DNA of 64,000 nucleotides from Caldilineaceae bacterium (GTDB lineage: Bacteria > Chloroflexota > Anaerolineae > Caldilineales > Caldilineaceae). The notes under the pieces are model-generated. The model was not told the DNA's origin. It saw nothing but the letters and a program-made list of their open reading frames with translations, and did no database searches. Numbering within the stretch: position 1 is the first letter of the stretch; each line of letters opens with the position of its first letter. Positions 54,402-64,000 of this stretch are shown piece after piece. The translations under genes were made by a program, and so were the position numbers. The stretch covers positions 1 to 64,000 of the forward strand of contig JAJDXQ010000010.1 in assembly GCA_022823185.1 (NCBI GenBank). The letters are read 5' to 3'.

Positions 54402-55222
54402 CCAGCATGCGACGCTGAGTGTAAGGCGGCAGGGAGAACTCCTTGGGCTTAACCGCTCTACCTTCTACTACCAGGCGGTTCCCGAGTCAACACTGAACCT
54501 GCAACTGATGCGTCTGTTCGCAGAGCGGTCGGTCTGCCGACATTGATGAGCAGTTTATGCGGACTCCCTTCTATGGCTGGCGCAAGATGACCGTCTATCT
54601 GCGCCGGTTGGGCTATGCCGTCAATGGCAAACGGGTCAGACGGTTGATGCGGCTGATGGACATTCAGGCGATCTACCCCAGGACAAGCAGCAGTTCTCCC
54701 GCCAAGGGTCACAAGCGCTATCCCTATCTGTTGCGCAACTTGCCGATTACCCATGTCAATCAAGTCTGGAGCGCAGACATCACCTACGTGCCGATGCTGC
54801 GGGGCTTCATGTACCTGGTCGCTGTCATCGACTGGCACAGCCGCTACGTGCTCGCCTGGCAGCTTTCCAATACCCTGGACGGCATCTTCTGTCTCGATGC
54901 TCTGCACAAAGCGCTCAGCAAGGGGCGCCCCAAGATCTTCAACACCGACCAAGGCGCACAGTTTACCGCAGATGCATTCACCGCCTGCCTGCTTGCAGCC
55001 AATATCCAAGTCAGCATGGACGGTCGCGGCCGCGCCCTCGACAACGTCTTCTGCGAACGCCTATGGCGCAGCGTCAAATATGAGAACATCTATCTCAACC
55101 AGTACGACACGGTGCGCCAGCTGCATACCGGATTGACCAACTACTTCGACTTCTACAACCATGCAAGACCCCATCAAAGTCTCAACTATCGCACGCCGGC
55201 CGAAGAGCACTTCGTGCTCTGA
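54391..55222 (+). pseudogene. IS3-family transposase OrfB, frameshifted
   Basis: The N-terminal part (MVDSQHATLSVRRQGELLGL then NRSTFYYQ) is in one frame to about 54513. After about 28 extra bases (54514-54541) the rest continues in another frame from IDEQFMRTPFYGWRKM through the DDE integrase core (VWSADITYVPM; FNTDQGAQFTADAF; DNVFCERLWRSVKYE) to the end. The catalytic residues are kept, but the frame break should prevent a full enzyme unless the internal ATG 54557 is used. Confidence 0.8.
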
Positions 55223-55297
55223 TCAGAACCATCCGCATCCGTCTCGATGCACCTTATTTTTCCCGTTTCGTGGTCCAAACATTGGGACCCACCTCAT

Positions 55298-56710
55298 ATG
55301 ACTTGCAATAATGGAGAGCAGATTCTCAAGACCCGCGACGATCCTGATCGTGTACACCTTAGACCCAACGGGGGGCATTCACAGTCTCAGAAAGTGTTTC
55401 GCTATGTCGACAGTGGCAAGAGCACTTGGGCGAAAGCGAATGAAGACATCCAGCCCGAAACATTGCGAACGCGAATAGAGCCGTGGTTGACCTCACTTTT
55501 TCAATCTGAGCACCTTTCGCTATTGATAGGAGCAGGACTGCCTTTTGCTGTCCACAAGATTAGCACAGGAGAGAGCCCGCCCTGGCCGAGCGATCTTCCT
55601 TTTGGCAGCTTTGATACTTTAGTTTCCTCGGAGGCAAAACGGTCGGCAGGTGCAACTGAATGCATATCGGAAAACCTTGAAGATCGATTGCGTGCTGCAA
55701 ATGAGTTGCTGCGCGGCATGGAAATCATGGCTTTCACAGAGAAGGAAGGGCAGTCTCACTGGCGCGAGAAGGTCTTGGAAATGAAGGAACTGTTAAGACA
55801 AAATTACCGAAAATTCGCGAATTCTATCTTGCTTGGAGAGGGCAACTTTGTTGCGTCATCCCCCACTTGTCGGGAAGCAGGATTCAGAAGTCTCGTCGGC
55901 TTTCTGATGAGTTTCGCCAGCCGTTCAGTCACTCGCGAACGGTTGCATATCTTCACGACCAATTACGACCGATATATTGAAGCCGGTGCTGACGTTGCCG
56001 GTTTACGCCTTATTGACCGATTTGTCGGCTCTTTAGCGCCGGTGTTCCGGGCCTCACGACTCGAAGTCGACCTTCATTACAACCCCCCGGGTATTCGCGG
56101 CGAACCGCGTTATCTGGAAGGCGTGGCGCGTTTCACCAAATTACATGGGTCAGTCGACTGGGTAGATCGCGATAGGCAAATCCAGCGCATCGGCCTTCCT
56201 TTCGGGGCACAGGACACGCAGCCCTATCTGGACGCTCCGGGTCTCGCAGACACGGACGCTCTGGACCTTATGATCTATCCAAATGCGGCCAAAGATCGGG
56301 AAACGGCAGCCTATCCCTATGTCGAACTGTTTCGCGACTTTGCCGCCGCGATCTGTCGTCCGAACAGTACACTGGTCAGTTACGGTTACAGCTTTGGCGA
56401 TGACCACATCAACCGAGTGATCGAAGATATGTTGACTATTCCATCCGCACACCTGGTTGTCATCTCATACGACGACCGCTCAGGCAGAATCAATCAGATG
56501 TACAAGAGACTCTGCAGACACGCCCAAATCACCTTATTGATAGGCGACCACCTTGCCGATCTCAAGACGTTAGTTAAGCAGTACTTACCCAAGCCCGCGA
56601 TCGACCTCACAAATATTCGCATGGCCGATTTGCTGCAAACCCGACGGAACATAAGAGAGGGAGAAGACGGCACGGACGGAAGTGACAGAGCGAACGGGGA
56701 AGGAGCATAA
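55298..56710 (+). CDS. SIR2-like NAD-processing effector of a SIR2-HerA defence operon
   Basis: A 470-residue SIR2-family protein, probably the NAD-degrading effector. Motifs are LSLLIGAGLPFAV (NAD loop, about 74), IFTTNYDRYIE (about 218; Asn and Asp), TKLHGSVDW (catalytic His, about 281) and SYGYSFGDDHINRVI (about 361). These are the SIR2_2 type seen in anti-phage systems. I use ATG 55298, two bases after the IS end; an ATG at 55247 lies within the IS. Family members seem to begin near NEDIQPETLR (55439), so the first 47 residues may be IS- or promoter-derived. The stop is 2 bp before the HerA start, so the two are co-translated. Confidence 0.85.
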   Translation: MTCNNGEQILKTRDDPDRVHLRPNGGHSQSQKVFRYVDSGKSTWAKANEDIQPETLRTRIEPWLTSLFQSEHLSLLIGAGLPFAVHKISTGESPPWPSDLPFGSFDTLVSSEAKRSAGATECISENLEDRLRAANELLRGMEIMAFTEKEGQSHWREKVLEMKELLRQNYRKFANSILLGEGNFVASSPTCREAGFRSLVGFLMSFASRSVTRERLHIFTTNYDRYIEAGADVAGLRLIDRFVGSLAPVFRASRLEVDLHYNPPGIRGEPRYLEGVARFTKLHGSVDWVDRDRQIQRIGLPFGAQDTQPYLDAPGLADTDALDLMIYPNAAKDRETAAYPYVELFRDFAAAICRPNSTLVSYGYSFGDDHINRVIEDMLTIPSAHLVVISYDDRSGRINQMYKRLCRHAQITLLIGDHLADLKTLVKQYLPKPAIDLTNIRMADLLQTRRNIREGEDGTDGSDRANGEGA

Positions 56711-56712
56711 CA

Positions 56713-58482
56713 TTGTTTCATACCCTCTTTGAACGAGCCGGAAGTCTACAAGTCGGAACAGTAGAAACGGTGTCCCCCGACAGAATTGAAGTCATCCTAA
56801 TCGGTGAAGCGCCCGAGTCTGTCGCGCTCAACGCAAGCGTGCCGCGACCGTTTCCCAGGGTTCATGATTACCTTTTGATCCCAGTCGACGACAGTTTTCT
56901 GGTTGGCCAAGTCGAATGGATCAGGATCGATCGAGAACCCTTCCCAACAAGCCGCGCGTTGCAGAATACGGGCCTAGTTGAGTTGCCTTATCCCCGGCGG
57001 CAATTGAAGCTCAATCCATTGGGGACGCTTCGCGCAGGAACGACAGATGGACAATACCTTTTTCAGCGGGGCGCCGATGCCTTGCCATCAGTTGGTGCCG
57101 CGGTCATGCTGCCGGACATTTGCCAACTGCGCTCGGTCGTCGAGCTAGGCAGCGACCAAGGCCGTATCACAATCGGCACAACGCCTTTGGCCGGCCATGC
57201 AGAGGTGCGCGTGGATCCAAACCGACTTTTTGGCCGCCATCTGGCCGTGCTGGGAAACACCGGAAGCGGAAAGTCCTGTTCGGTCGCCGGACTTATCCGT
57301 TGGAGCCTTGAGCAGGCTCAGTCGCGCTATCGTTCTGGTCGACCCAATGCCCGTTTTATTGTTCTGGACCCGAACGGGGAGTATACGCAGGCCTTCAGTG
57401 ATGGCGGAATTGCTCAGGCCAGGATTTTCGCGGTAGATTCAGACAACGCTGAAAATGCCCTGAAAGTGCCGCTATGGTTCTGGAACAGTGCCGAATGGTG
57501 TTCAGTCACACGAGCAAGTCCTGGGATTCAGCGTCCCCTACTGATAAGGGCCCTACGTGAGGCAAAGGCCATACGAACAGAATATGCTGACGCCACTGAC
57601 GAGGACATTCCGTTACCGTTCAGCGGTAAGGACCTTGAGGAGCGCGTCGAGGATTTAGCAGGTCCAAAGGGTAAGTTTCAATATCAGAATATGGAACCCT
57701 TGATTACCCGTATTCGCACGCTCCTAGCTAATCCACGACTGGTAGCAATCATAGACGATACAGAGGACGTGACCCTTCAGCAGTGGTTACAAAACTATAT
57801 TGGAAAAAATGACGCCGAAGACGGCTGTGTGTCGGTAATCGACCTCTCTCTAGTACCGTCCGAAGTCATCCAAATCGTCACCGCCGTGATCGCCCGTCTG
57901 ATCTTTGACGCTCATCAACGGTATGTCAATCAGGAGAAAGATTCCCTTCCCACAGTTTTGGTAATGGAAGAAGCGCACACTTTCATCAAGCGCTATAGGG
58001 AAGATACAGAGTACCAAGACGCAGCAACGGTTTGCTGTCAAGCATTTGAGCGCATCGCCCGCGAAGGAAGGAAGTTTGGACTCGGCTTGGTCTTGTCATC
58101 TCAACGGCCACATGAAATTTCGCCAACGGTTCTGTCCCAATGCAACACTTTTCTCCTACATCGGCTTAGCAATGACCGCGATCAAGAAATTGTCCGCAAT
58201 CTCGTCCCCGAAAACCTTAGGGGATTAATGCGTGAATTGCCTATGCTGCTTTCACAAACAGCCATTTTGCTTGGCTGGGCCGCAGAACTACCAGTTCTCG
58301 TACGGATGAACGATCTTAAACAGGAGCAACAGCCTCGTTCCGAAGATCCCGAATTTTGGAAAGTGTGGACCGCGGAAAAAGACCGAACCATCGATTGGAA
58401 CGCTATCGTAAACGTCTGGCAAGGAAGAAGACAGGATAATGAAGGAAGAATTGGAGCAGTTGAGGAGGATATCCCGTTCTAA
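56713..58482 (+). CDS. HerA-like ATPase/helicase of a SIR2-HerA defence operon
   Basis: A 589-residue FtsK/HerA-type hexameric ATPase. The N-terminal HAS-barrel (about 1-160) precedes a RecA-like core with Walker A GNTGSGKS (181-188), Walker B VLVMEEAHT (about 414-422), sensor LVLSSQRPHEI, and the Arg region REGRKFGLG. The start is TTG 56713, with AGGAG 7 nt upstream. In characterised SIR2-HerA pairs the HerA ring assembles with SIR2, and NAD depletion or DNA damage aborts phage growth. That function here is inference from gene pairing. Confidence 0.88.
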   Translation: MFHTLFERAGSLQVGTVETVSPDRIEVILIGEAPESVALNASVPRPFPRVHDYLLIPVDDSFLVGQVEWIRIDREPFPTSRALQNTGLVELPYPRRQLKLNPLGTLRAGTTDGQYLFQRGADALPSVGAAVMLPDICQLRSVVELGSDQGRITIGTTPLAGHAEVRVDPNRLFGRHLAVLGNTGSGKSCSVAGLIRWSLEQAQSRYRSGRPNARFIVLDPNGEYTQAFSDGGIAQARIFAVDSDNAENALKVPLWFWNSAEWCSVTRASPGIQRPLLIRALREAKAIRTEYADATDEDIPLPFSGKDLEERVEDLAGPKGKFQYQNMEPLITRIRTLLANPRLVAIIDDTEDVTLQQWLQNYIGKNDAEDGCVSVIDLSLVPSEVIQIVTAVIARLIFDAHQRYVNQEKDSLPTVLVMEEAHTFIKRYREDTEYQDAATVCCQAFERIAREGRKFGLGLVLSSQRPHEISPTVLSQCNTFLLHRLSNDRDQEIVRNLVPENLRGLMRELPMLLSQTAILLGWAAELPVLVRMNDLKQEQQPRSEDPEFWKVWTAEKDRTIDWNAIVNVWQGRRQDNEGRIGAVEEDIPF

Positions 58483-59044
58483 CTCATTCCAGCTTTTCCT
58501 GACAACAAACGGAATTTGAAATCTTCGCATGTCATTCGACCTCCTCCCCTAACCTGCCTACAAATCCTCCGGCGGCGAATAGTTCGGCGATGTGTCCATG
58601 CATTGAGGAGTGAGGCGACTACGAAGCCACGGAGAACCAACTCTTGGGTCTCGGCAACAGCCTCTCCGGTTGGCCGATTACTTTGGCTGGCCGAATCGCG
58701 TCCAAATTCAGCACTGAGAACTCGAATTCATGAAATCGGGACATTCGGATAGGCCAACCCTTGCCCTAAACAACTATAGCTGTTGCAAGAAACGACACAA
58801 TTACCTCACATGCAGAAAGCGACCGAGGAGACGGCGCGAGGGGTTAGGGACCGGTCACCAGTCTCAATAGTTCCGATCGTCTACGACGGTGGGTAAGTCA
58901 GCGGGGAGAGATGCGGGGGGTTCTCGCGCACAAGGAAGGGATGCGAACTGCTGCAGTCAGTGTCTTGAAACAGCAAGTGGGGGAGCAGCACTGTTGGCTA
59001 GACACATTGCTGGGGAAGAATAAATACTGTAGCTAGCCAGAGCA
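58483..59044. other. Gap with no recognisable gene
   Basis: From the HerA stop to the repeat at 59045 I see no gene with a ribosome site, no tRNA and no clear terminator. Short open frames (for example 58516-58752) have unconvincing composition. The gap marks the right end of the island. Confidence 0.5.
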
Positions 59045-59110
59045 AGGCGTTGCGGGGGCGTAGCCCGTACACAAAGGAGGGCCGCAAGCGGCCGACCGCA
59101 CAACTGCAGG
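59045..59110. repeat. Dispersed repeat, GCGTTGCGGGGGG family (copy 2)
   Basis: GGCGTTGCGGGGGCGTAGCC and then GGAGGGCCGCAAGCGGCCGACCGCACAACTGCAG. The second half matches GGAGGGCCGAAGGCCGACCGCACAACTACAG at 60435-60464. GGCCGCAAGCGGCC is itself a hairpin. It lies 35 bp from the end of nfo, which is thereby flanked by two copies. Confidence 0.65.
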
Positions 59111-59144
59111 AGCTATGGTTTAGAGGTTAGTAAGCCCGCTGGCG

Positions 59145-60044
59145 TCAGCCGCCGGGCCTCAGACCTTCCGGCAGACGGGTGACGTCGGCGACGAGGGCGG
59201 CGAGGGCCCGCAGGTTCTGCAGGTCTTTGCCGTCGCCGTCTTCCTTCTTGGGCGTCTCCAGCAGCATGGGCACGCCGTCCCAGCGCAGGTCGTTGAGAAT
59301 GTGGCGGAAGCCTTCTACGCCAACGAAGCCTTCGCCGATGTGCTCGTGCCGGTCTTTGCGGCTGCCGTGGTCATTTGAGCTGTCATTGAAGTGCCAGCAG
59401 CCGACGTTGTCGATACCGACAGTCTCCTCAAGCTCGGCCATCATGGCTTCGTAGCCCTCGGCTGTGCGGAAATCATAGCCGGCGGCCAGCGCGTGGCAGG
59501 TGTCGAGACAGACGCCGACGCGCTCTTTGTCCTCCACCAGTTCGATGATATGGGCCAGTTGGGCGAAGGTATAGCCCAAGGTGGTGCCCTGCCCGGCCAT
59601 CAGCTCCAGCAGGGTGATCACGCCGCTGCAATCGGGCAGCTGGGCGTGAATGCGGTTGAGTGCGTCGGCGATGCGCTGCAGGCCGGCCTCTTCGCCGCTG
59701 CCGGTGTGCGCGCCGGGATGGAGAACCACGTGCCGGATGCCGTAGGCGCGGGCGCGCTCCAGCTCATCGGCGAAGGCGGCGACGCTCTTTTCCCACAGGG
59801 GATCTTTAGGCGAGGCCAGGTTGATGAGATAGGAGGCGTGGCTGACTGCGTAGGCGACGCCGCTTTCAGGCATTTGCTCGTTCCAACGGGAGACATCCTC
59901 TTCCTTCACCTGCGGGCCTTTCCACTGGCGGTTGCTCTTCATAAAGACCTGGACGGCGTTGCTCTGCACGTCCGCGGCCGCATCGAGCGCGTTGCTCACG
60001 CCGCCTGCGATCGACATGTGGGCGCCGAGTTTGAGTCCTGACAT
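59145..60044 (-). CDS. nfo: Deoxyribonuclease IV / AP endonuclease
   Basis: Base-excision repair endonuclease that cuts at abasic sites, using three zinc ions. This 299-residue protein has the signature LGAHMSIAGGVSNALD, SHASYLINLASP, HVVLHPGAHTG, LLELMAGQGTTLG (Glu ligand), GVCLDTCHALAAGYDF and HFNDSSNDHGSRKDRHEHIG. All metal ligands seem present. A degenerate copy of its 3' end marks the left edge of the upstream island (52745-52800). Confidence 0.95.
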   Translation of the reverse strand: MSGLKLGAHMSIAGGVSNALDAAADVQSNAVQVFMKSNRQWKGPQVKEEDVSRWNEQMPESGVAYAVSHASYLINLASPKDPLWEKSVAAFADELERARAYGIRHVVLHPGAHTGSGEEAGLQRIADALNRIHAQLPDCSGVITLLELMAGQGTTLGYTFAQLAHIIELVEDKERVGVCLDTCHALAAGYDFRTAEGYEAMMAELEETVGIDNVGCWHFNDSSNDHGSRKDRHEHIGEGFVGVEGFRHILNDLRWDGVPMLLETPKKEDGDGKDLQNLRALAALVADVTRLPEGLRPGG

Positions 60045-60239
60045 GGAATGCCTCCGGGATAAGGGTTTGGGGCCGCGAAAACTTGGGTTTCAGCCGCGCC
60101 GAGGGTGGCCGACGCCGGAATGGAACCTGAAAACCGGGAACTGGTTTTTCACTCTCATCTTGTTTCTGCTATTCTACCGGATGCGTTCAGACGCGGGCAA
60201 AACTGGTTGTCAGTTTTTTTGTTTTCAGTTTTTAGCTTT

Positions 60240-60350
60240 GGTGCCCTTACAAGGGGCACCCGTACGGATGAATCACAATTTGGCCGCGTGACGTAGTTCG
60301 TGCTTGTGCGGGGGAAAGGGCACTCACAAGGGGTGCCCCTACGGTGGTGC
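60240..60350. repeat. Short repeats in the gap between nfo and the aldolase gene
   Basis: Two similar units, GTGCCCTTACAAGGGGCACCCGTACGG and GGGCACTCACAAGGGGTGCCCCTACGG, each form a hairpin (GTGCCC...GGGCAC; GGGCAC...GTGCCC). They are about 65 bp apart. No gene is visible from 60045 to 60536. Confidence 0.6.
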
Positions 60351-60402
60351 GGGGGCTGGGCCGATGAGGACACACTTTTGGGGCGGGGCGTGTTTATGTC
60401 GG

Positions 60403-60480
60403 GGGGCGTTGCGGGGGGTGTGCCCCCGCGCAAGGGAGGGCCGAAGGCCGACCGCACAACTACAGTGGTTAGTGGTCAGT
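60403..60480. repeat. Dispersed repeat, GCGTTGCGGGGGG family (copy 3)
   Basis: GGGGCGTTGCGGGGGGTGTG followed by CCCCCGCGCAAGGGAGGGCC, then GAAGGCCGACCGCACAACTACAGTGG and GTGGTCAGTG units. It shares its first part with 23872 and its second part with 59070-59110. Confidence 0.65.
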
Positions 60481-60536
60481 GACTGCGGCGAGTGATTGAC
60501 TGTGGTTGCGCAGATATCTTTAAGAGGGGAAAAACT

Positions 60537-61952
<1,416 letters not shown>

Positions 61953-62054
61953 GGACTGCAGGGGCGGAACTGCAGGGGTCAGGAGTTAGGGTCCAGGGGG
62001 TGGCGGACGTTTTGCGCCGCGGGTCCGGCGCGTTCTTTTTTCGGTCATAGGGAT

Positions 62055-62825
62055 ATGCTGCTTGCTCTTGATGTCGCATCTTCGATTTGTACGGTTGCTC
62101 TGTTTGATCCAGTAGGCGAGACGGTGCTGGCCGAAAGGGTGTGGCGGTCGCGGCGGCGTCAGACGGAGGAGACGCTGCCGGCGGCGGCCGAGACGCTGGC
62201 GCGGGCCGGCGCGGCGGTGGAGGACGTACGCATTCTGGCGGTTACGACGGGGCCGGGCAGTTTCACCGGTGTGCGGATAGGGATCAGCGTGGTCAAGGGG
62301 ATTGCGCTGGGGTTGCCGCGTCGGCCCGAGCTGGTCGGCCTGCCGGTGTTGAGCGTGACCGCGGCGCGTTTGGCGGCGCCGGGCGGTGTGGCGGTGTGGC
62401 CTGTGCTGCAGGCGGGGCGGGGCCGTTTCAACTGGGCGGCGGCGCCGGCGGATGATTCGCTTTGGCTGCCCCAGGCGGCGGACCACTGCGTGGGTCAGGC
62501 CGATGCACTGGTCGCGGCGTTGCGGGAGGAGGCGCGCCCTGTGTGGCTGGTGGGCGAGTTGAGCGACGGCCTGCGACAGGCTGCGCAGGAGCTGGCGCAT
62601 GTCCGCTGCATCGATCCGGCGGCCGAATTCGATCTGCCGGAACGAGGCACGGGGACGCGGCCTCTTTCAAGCGCGGGAGAGGGTTTTCCGCCGGGCCGGG
62701 GGCAGGCGGGGCTGCGCCAGACCCGGGGCGAGGGGCTGGCCCGCCTGGCGGCTCGCCATTTGCGCGCGGGCTCCCCGGCGCACACCGCGCGGTTGCAGCC
62801 GCTCTATCTGCGCCCGCCGCAATAG
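62055..62825 (+). CDS. tsaB: tRNA threonylcarbamoyladenosine biosynthesis protein TsaB
   Basis: A pseudo-enzyme of the ASKHA fold that partners TsaD/TsaE in making t6A in tRNA. This 256-residue protein starts LLALDVASSICTVALFD, has VTTGPGSFTGVRIGISVVKG, and the TAARLAAPG region. A Gly/Arg-rich insertion near residue 205 (SAGEGFPPGRGQAGLRQTRG) is unusual. rimI follows 79 bp downstream, a common pair. Confidence 0.9.
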   Translation: MLLALDVASSICTVALFDPVGETVLAERVWRSRRRQTEETLPAAAETLARAGAAVEDVRILAVTTGPGSFTGVRIGISVVKGIALGLPRRPELVGLPVLSVTAARLAAPGGVAVWPVLQAGRGRFNWAAAPADDSLWLPQAADHCVGQADALVAALREEARPVWLVGELSDGLRQAAQELAHVRCIDPAAEFDLPERGTGTRPLSSAGEGFPPGRGQAGLRQTRGEGLARLAARHLRAGSPAHTARLQPLYLRPPQ

Positions 62826-62904
62826 ACGGCAACCGGCGCGCGGGAACCTATGCGCAGGACCGGCCGCCCAGGGAAACCTGGGCGCGATCTGTGTTTGAGG
62901 GAGA

Positions 62905-63558
62905 ATGATGGCAAATTTTCTGAACCGCGGGCAGAGGAGGTCCAACGCGGGCGCGGGGACAGCCGGGCGGAGCTGTCCGCTGGCGATCGGGCCTCTGACA
63001 CTGGCCGACCTGGAAAGTGTGATGGCGCTGGAGGCGGTCAGTTTTCCCAGCCCGTGGACGCTCGGCACGTATCATCATGAACTGACGCGCAACAGCCGCA
63101 GCCGCTATCTGAAGGTCTGGCCGGCGCGGGCGGCAGGGGCGGGGGCGCCGGTTGGCGGCGCGGTTGCGCAGGGGGCCGCGCTGCCGTCACTCATTGCGCA
63201 GGGGGGCATCATGCTGTTCGGCGCGGAGATGCACATTGTGACGATTGCGGTGCTGCCGGCGTGGCGCGGCCGTTCGATCGGGGCGTGGCTGCTGCTGGCG
63301 CTGCTGGCGCTGGGGCGGGAGGAGGGCGCGCATACGGCTACGCTGGAGGTACGCGTGAGCAACGAGATCGCCCAGCGTCTTTATCGCGGCGCCGGGTTCG
63401 AGGCGGTGGGTTATCGCCGGCGCTACTACCCGGACAGGGAGGATGCCCGCATCCTGGCGCTGGCGGAGCTGCACAGGGACAGCGTGTGGCAGCCGTTGCG
63501 GAAACGGCTGGATGCGCTGTCGGCGCTGATGGCGCGGGGGGTGGAGGCGCCGGGGTAG
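62905..63558 (+). CDS. rimI: Ribosomal-protein-alanine N-acetyltransferase (RimI-like)
   Basis: A 217-residue GNAT enzyme that in the RimI family acetylates ribosomal protein S18. After a basic N-terminal extension it has LTLADLESVMALEAVSFPSP, the start of the RimI domain, the acetyl-CoA loop VLPAWRGRSIGAWLLLALLA, and ASN-type EVRVSNEIAQRLYRGAGFEA followed by RRYYPDREDARILAL, a RimI hallmark. It is next to tsaB, the usual neighbour. An adjacent ATG (62908) is an equally good start. Confidence 0.88.
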   Translation: MMANFLNRGQRRSNAGAGTAGRSCPLAIGPLTLADLESVMALEAVSFPSPWTLGTYHHELTRNSRSRYLKVWPARAAGAGAPVGGAVAQGAALPSLIAQGGIMLFGAEMHIVTIAVLPAWRGRSIGAWLLLALLALGREEGAHTATLEVRVSNEIAQRLYRGAGFEAVGYRRRYYPDREDARILALAELHRDSVWQPLRKRLDALSALMARGVEAPG

Positions 63559-63561
63559 GGG

Positions 63562-63612
63562 GATGGGTCTGAACGGGGATTTTGGGGGATTTGGGGGATG
63601 GGCTCTGATTTG
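63562..63612. repeat. Dispersed repeat of the GTCTGAACGGGGATTT family
   Basis: GGTCTGAACGGGGATTTTGGGGGATTTGGGGGATGGGCTCTGATT, like the units at 22576-22625 and 47190-47250. It sits just after rimI. Confidence 0.6.
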
Positions 63613-63699
63613 CGGGTGCTTGGCGGGGGGGATCCAACTGAATTCTTACCCCGCCTGCACGCCCCAGAGACGTGTGCTAAATACCCGCATAAACCGGAC

Positions 63700-63728
63700 T
63701 TGCGGTCTGTCGCCTTCGCCCATATGAT
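63700..63728 (+). promoter_or_regulatory. Promoter candidate for the last gene
   Basis: TTGCGG (63700-63705), a 17-bp spacer and TATGAT (63723-63728), about 130 bp before the ATG at 63860. Confidence 0.45.
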
Positions 63729-63859
63729 CTTCTCATAGGGCAAGCGCCATAACAACAAAACAACGGCAATAAGCCGGAACTATTGGAAAAGAAGGGGTAA
63801 CTCTCACGAAAGGTCTTGGTCGTCTCTCGTCCGCCCCGCAAAGGAAAGAGCGAACAGCA

Positions 63860-64000
63860 ATGCCACAGACACCGGTCAGTGAAAGAAAACGGGCACAGCC
63901 CGCGACGCGAATGCAGGACCCTTCCTCCGAGTCAGATATTCGCCAGGAGGGCATCGGCACAGACATTTTCTGGGCATCGCCCGGTCTGGAAGAGTTGGCG
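63860..64000 (+). CDS. Partial gene, 5' end only, unidentified
   Basis: An open frame from ATG 63860 to the window edge (47 codons), with AAGGAAAGAG at 63841-63850 as ribosome site. It begins MPQTPVSERKRAQPATRMQD, a charged, disordered-looking N-terminus, and continues to FWASPGLEELA. This is too short to assign. Confidence 0.6.
   Translation, partial: MPQTPVSERKRAQPATRMQDPSSESDIRQEGIGTDIFWASPGLEELA

Larger units (their letters stand above)
54008..55296 (+). mobile_element. IS3-family insertion sequence (1289 bp, defective)
   Basis: Imperfect terminal inverted repeats of 27 bp (21 matches) run inward from TGAAGTGGGCCCC at 54008 and from the complement of GGACCCACCTCA at 55296. It carries orfA and a broken orfB with the family's rve integrase core. 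No target duplication is obvious (ACAC on the left, TATG on the right). The right end touches the start codon region of the SIR2 gene. Confidence 0.85.

Noticed and set aside
58516..58752. Possible small gene after HerA
   Set aside because: It has no family features and no ribosome site, and its composition does not support coding.

Overview
The window is a GC-rich bacterial chromosome segment with no rRNA, tRNA or CRISPR array that I can recognise. The gene mix (SPFH and DUF2207 proteins, archaeal/fungal-type aspartate-semialdehyde dehydrogenase, many decayed toxin-antitoxin modules, an LRR-FN3 giant protein, frequent GTG/TTG starts) suggests a Chloroflexota bacterium, perhaps Caldilineae/Anaerolineae-like. 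That assignment is inference and no single marker proves it.

Layout. 1-4.8 kb: a 10-bp tandem repeat tract and a secreted FN3/leucine-rich-repeat protein. 5.0-12.1 kb: an operon-like run behind a good sigma-70-type promoter, with a flavin-dependent oxidoreductase, a xanthine-dehydrogenase-family FAD/2Fe-2S fusion, a GNAT enzyme, an acyltransferase, the molybdopterin large subunit and a membrane protein. 12.2-13.4 kb: a VOC protein and a nitrilase-family amidase. 13.4-16.8 kb: a scrambled zone with three diverged copies of a RelE/HigB-like toxin module, antidote fragments, and remnants of both flanking genes, best read as an old tandem duplication. 16.8-22.5 kb (minus strand): an SPFH-HTH protein, a coiled-coil protein, a zinc-ribbon membrane protein, a DUF2207 protein and a D-2-hydroxyacid dehydrogenase. 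22.9-27.5 kb: an amidohydrolase, an orphan solute-binding lipoprotein, dCTP deaminase, an RHS fragment, and a queuosine-precursor transporter behind a likely preQ1-I riboswitch.

27.7-40.5 kb is core metabolism: carB; a deoxyribosyltransferase; a SAM-I riboswitch with promoter and terminator in front of lysC-hom-asd; a HAD-like protein; ftsH; and psuG, which converges on ftsH at a shared terminator. 40.9-42.6 kb holds a HicA/HicB module between two ~80-bp direct repeats, then a VapB-like antitoxin with a gutted VapC gene. 42.7-50.6 kb has an SDR enzyme, a DUF1028 lipoprotein, a Gfo/Idh/MocA oxidoreductase, pdxA, an AbiEi antitoxin with a truncated AbiEii toxin, an aminotransferase and a Crp/Fnr regulator. 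50.7-52.7 kb encodes an unusual trypsin-NodB deacetylase fusion.

52.7-59.1 kb is an accessory island. It contains two small unknown genes, a dead IS3-family element, and a two-gene SIR2-HerA anti-phage defence operon that begins immediately after the IS end. A degenerate copy of the 3' end of nfo lies at the island's left edge and the real nfo gene at its right edge. 59.1-64 kb: nfo, a class II aldolase-like protein, tsaB, rimI, and the start of an unidentified gene running off the window.

Recurring themes are toxin genes that are broken while their antitoxins survive, tandem duplications that leave 3'-end remnants of neighbouring genes, and two metabolite-sensing RNA leaders.
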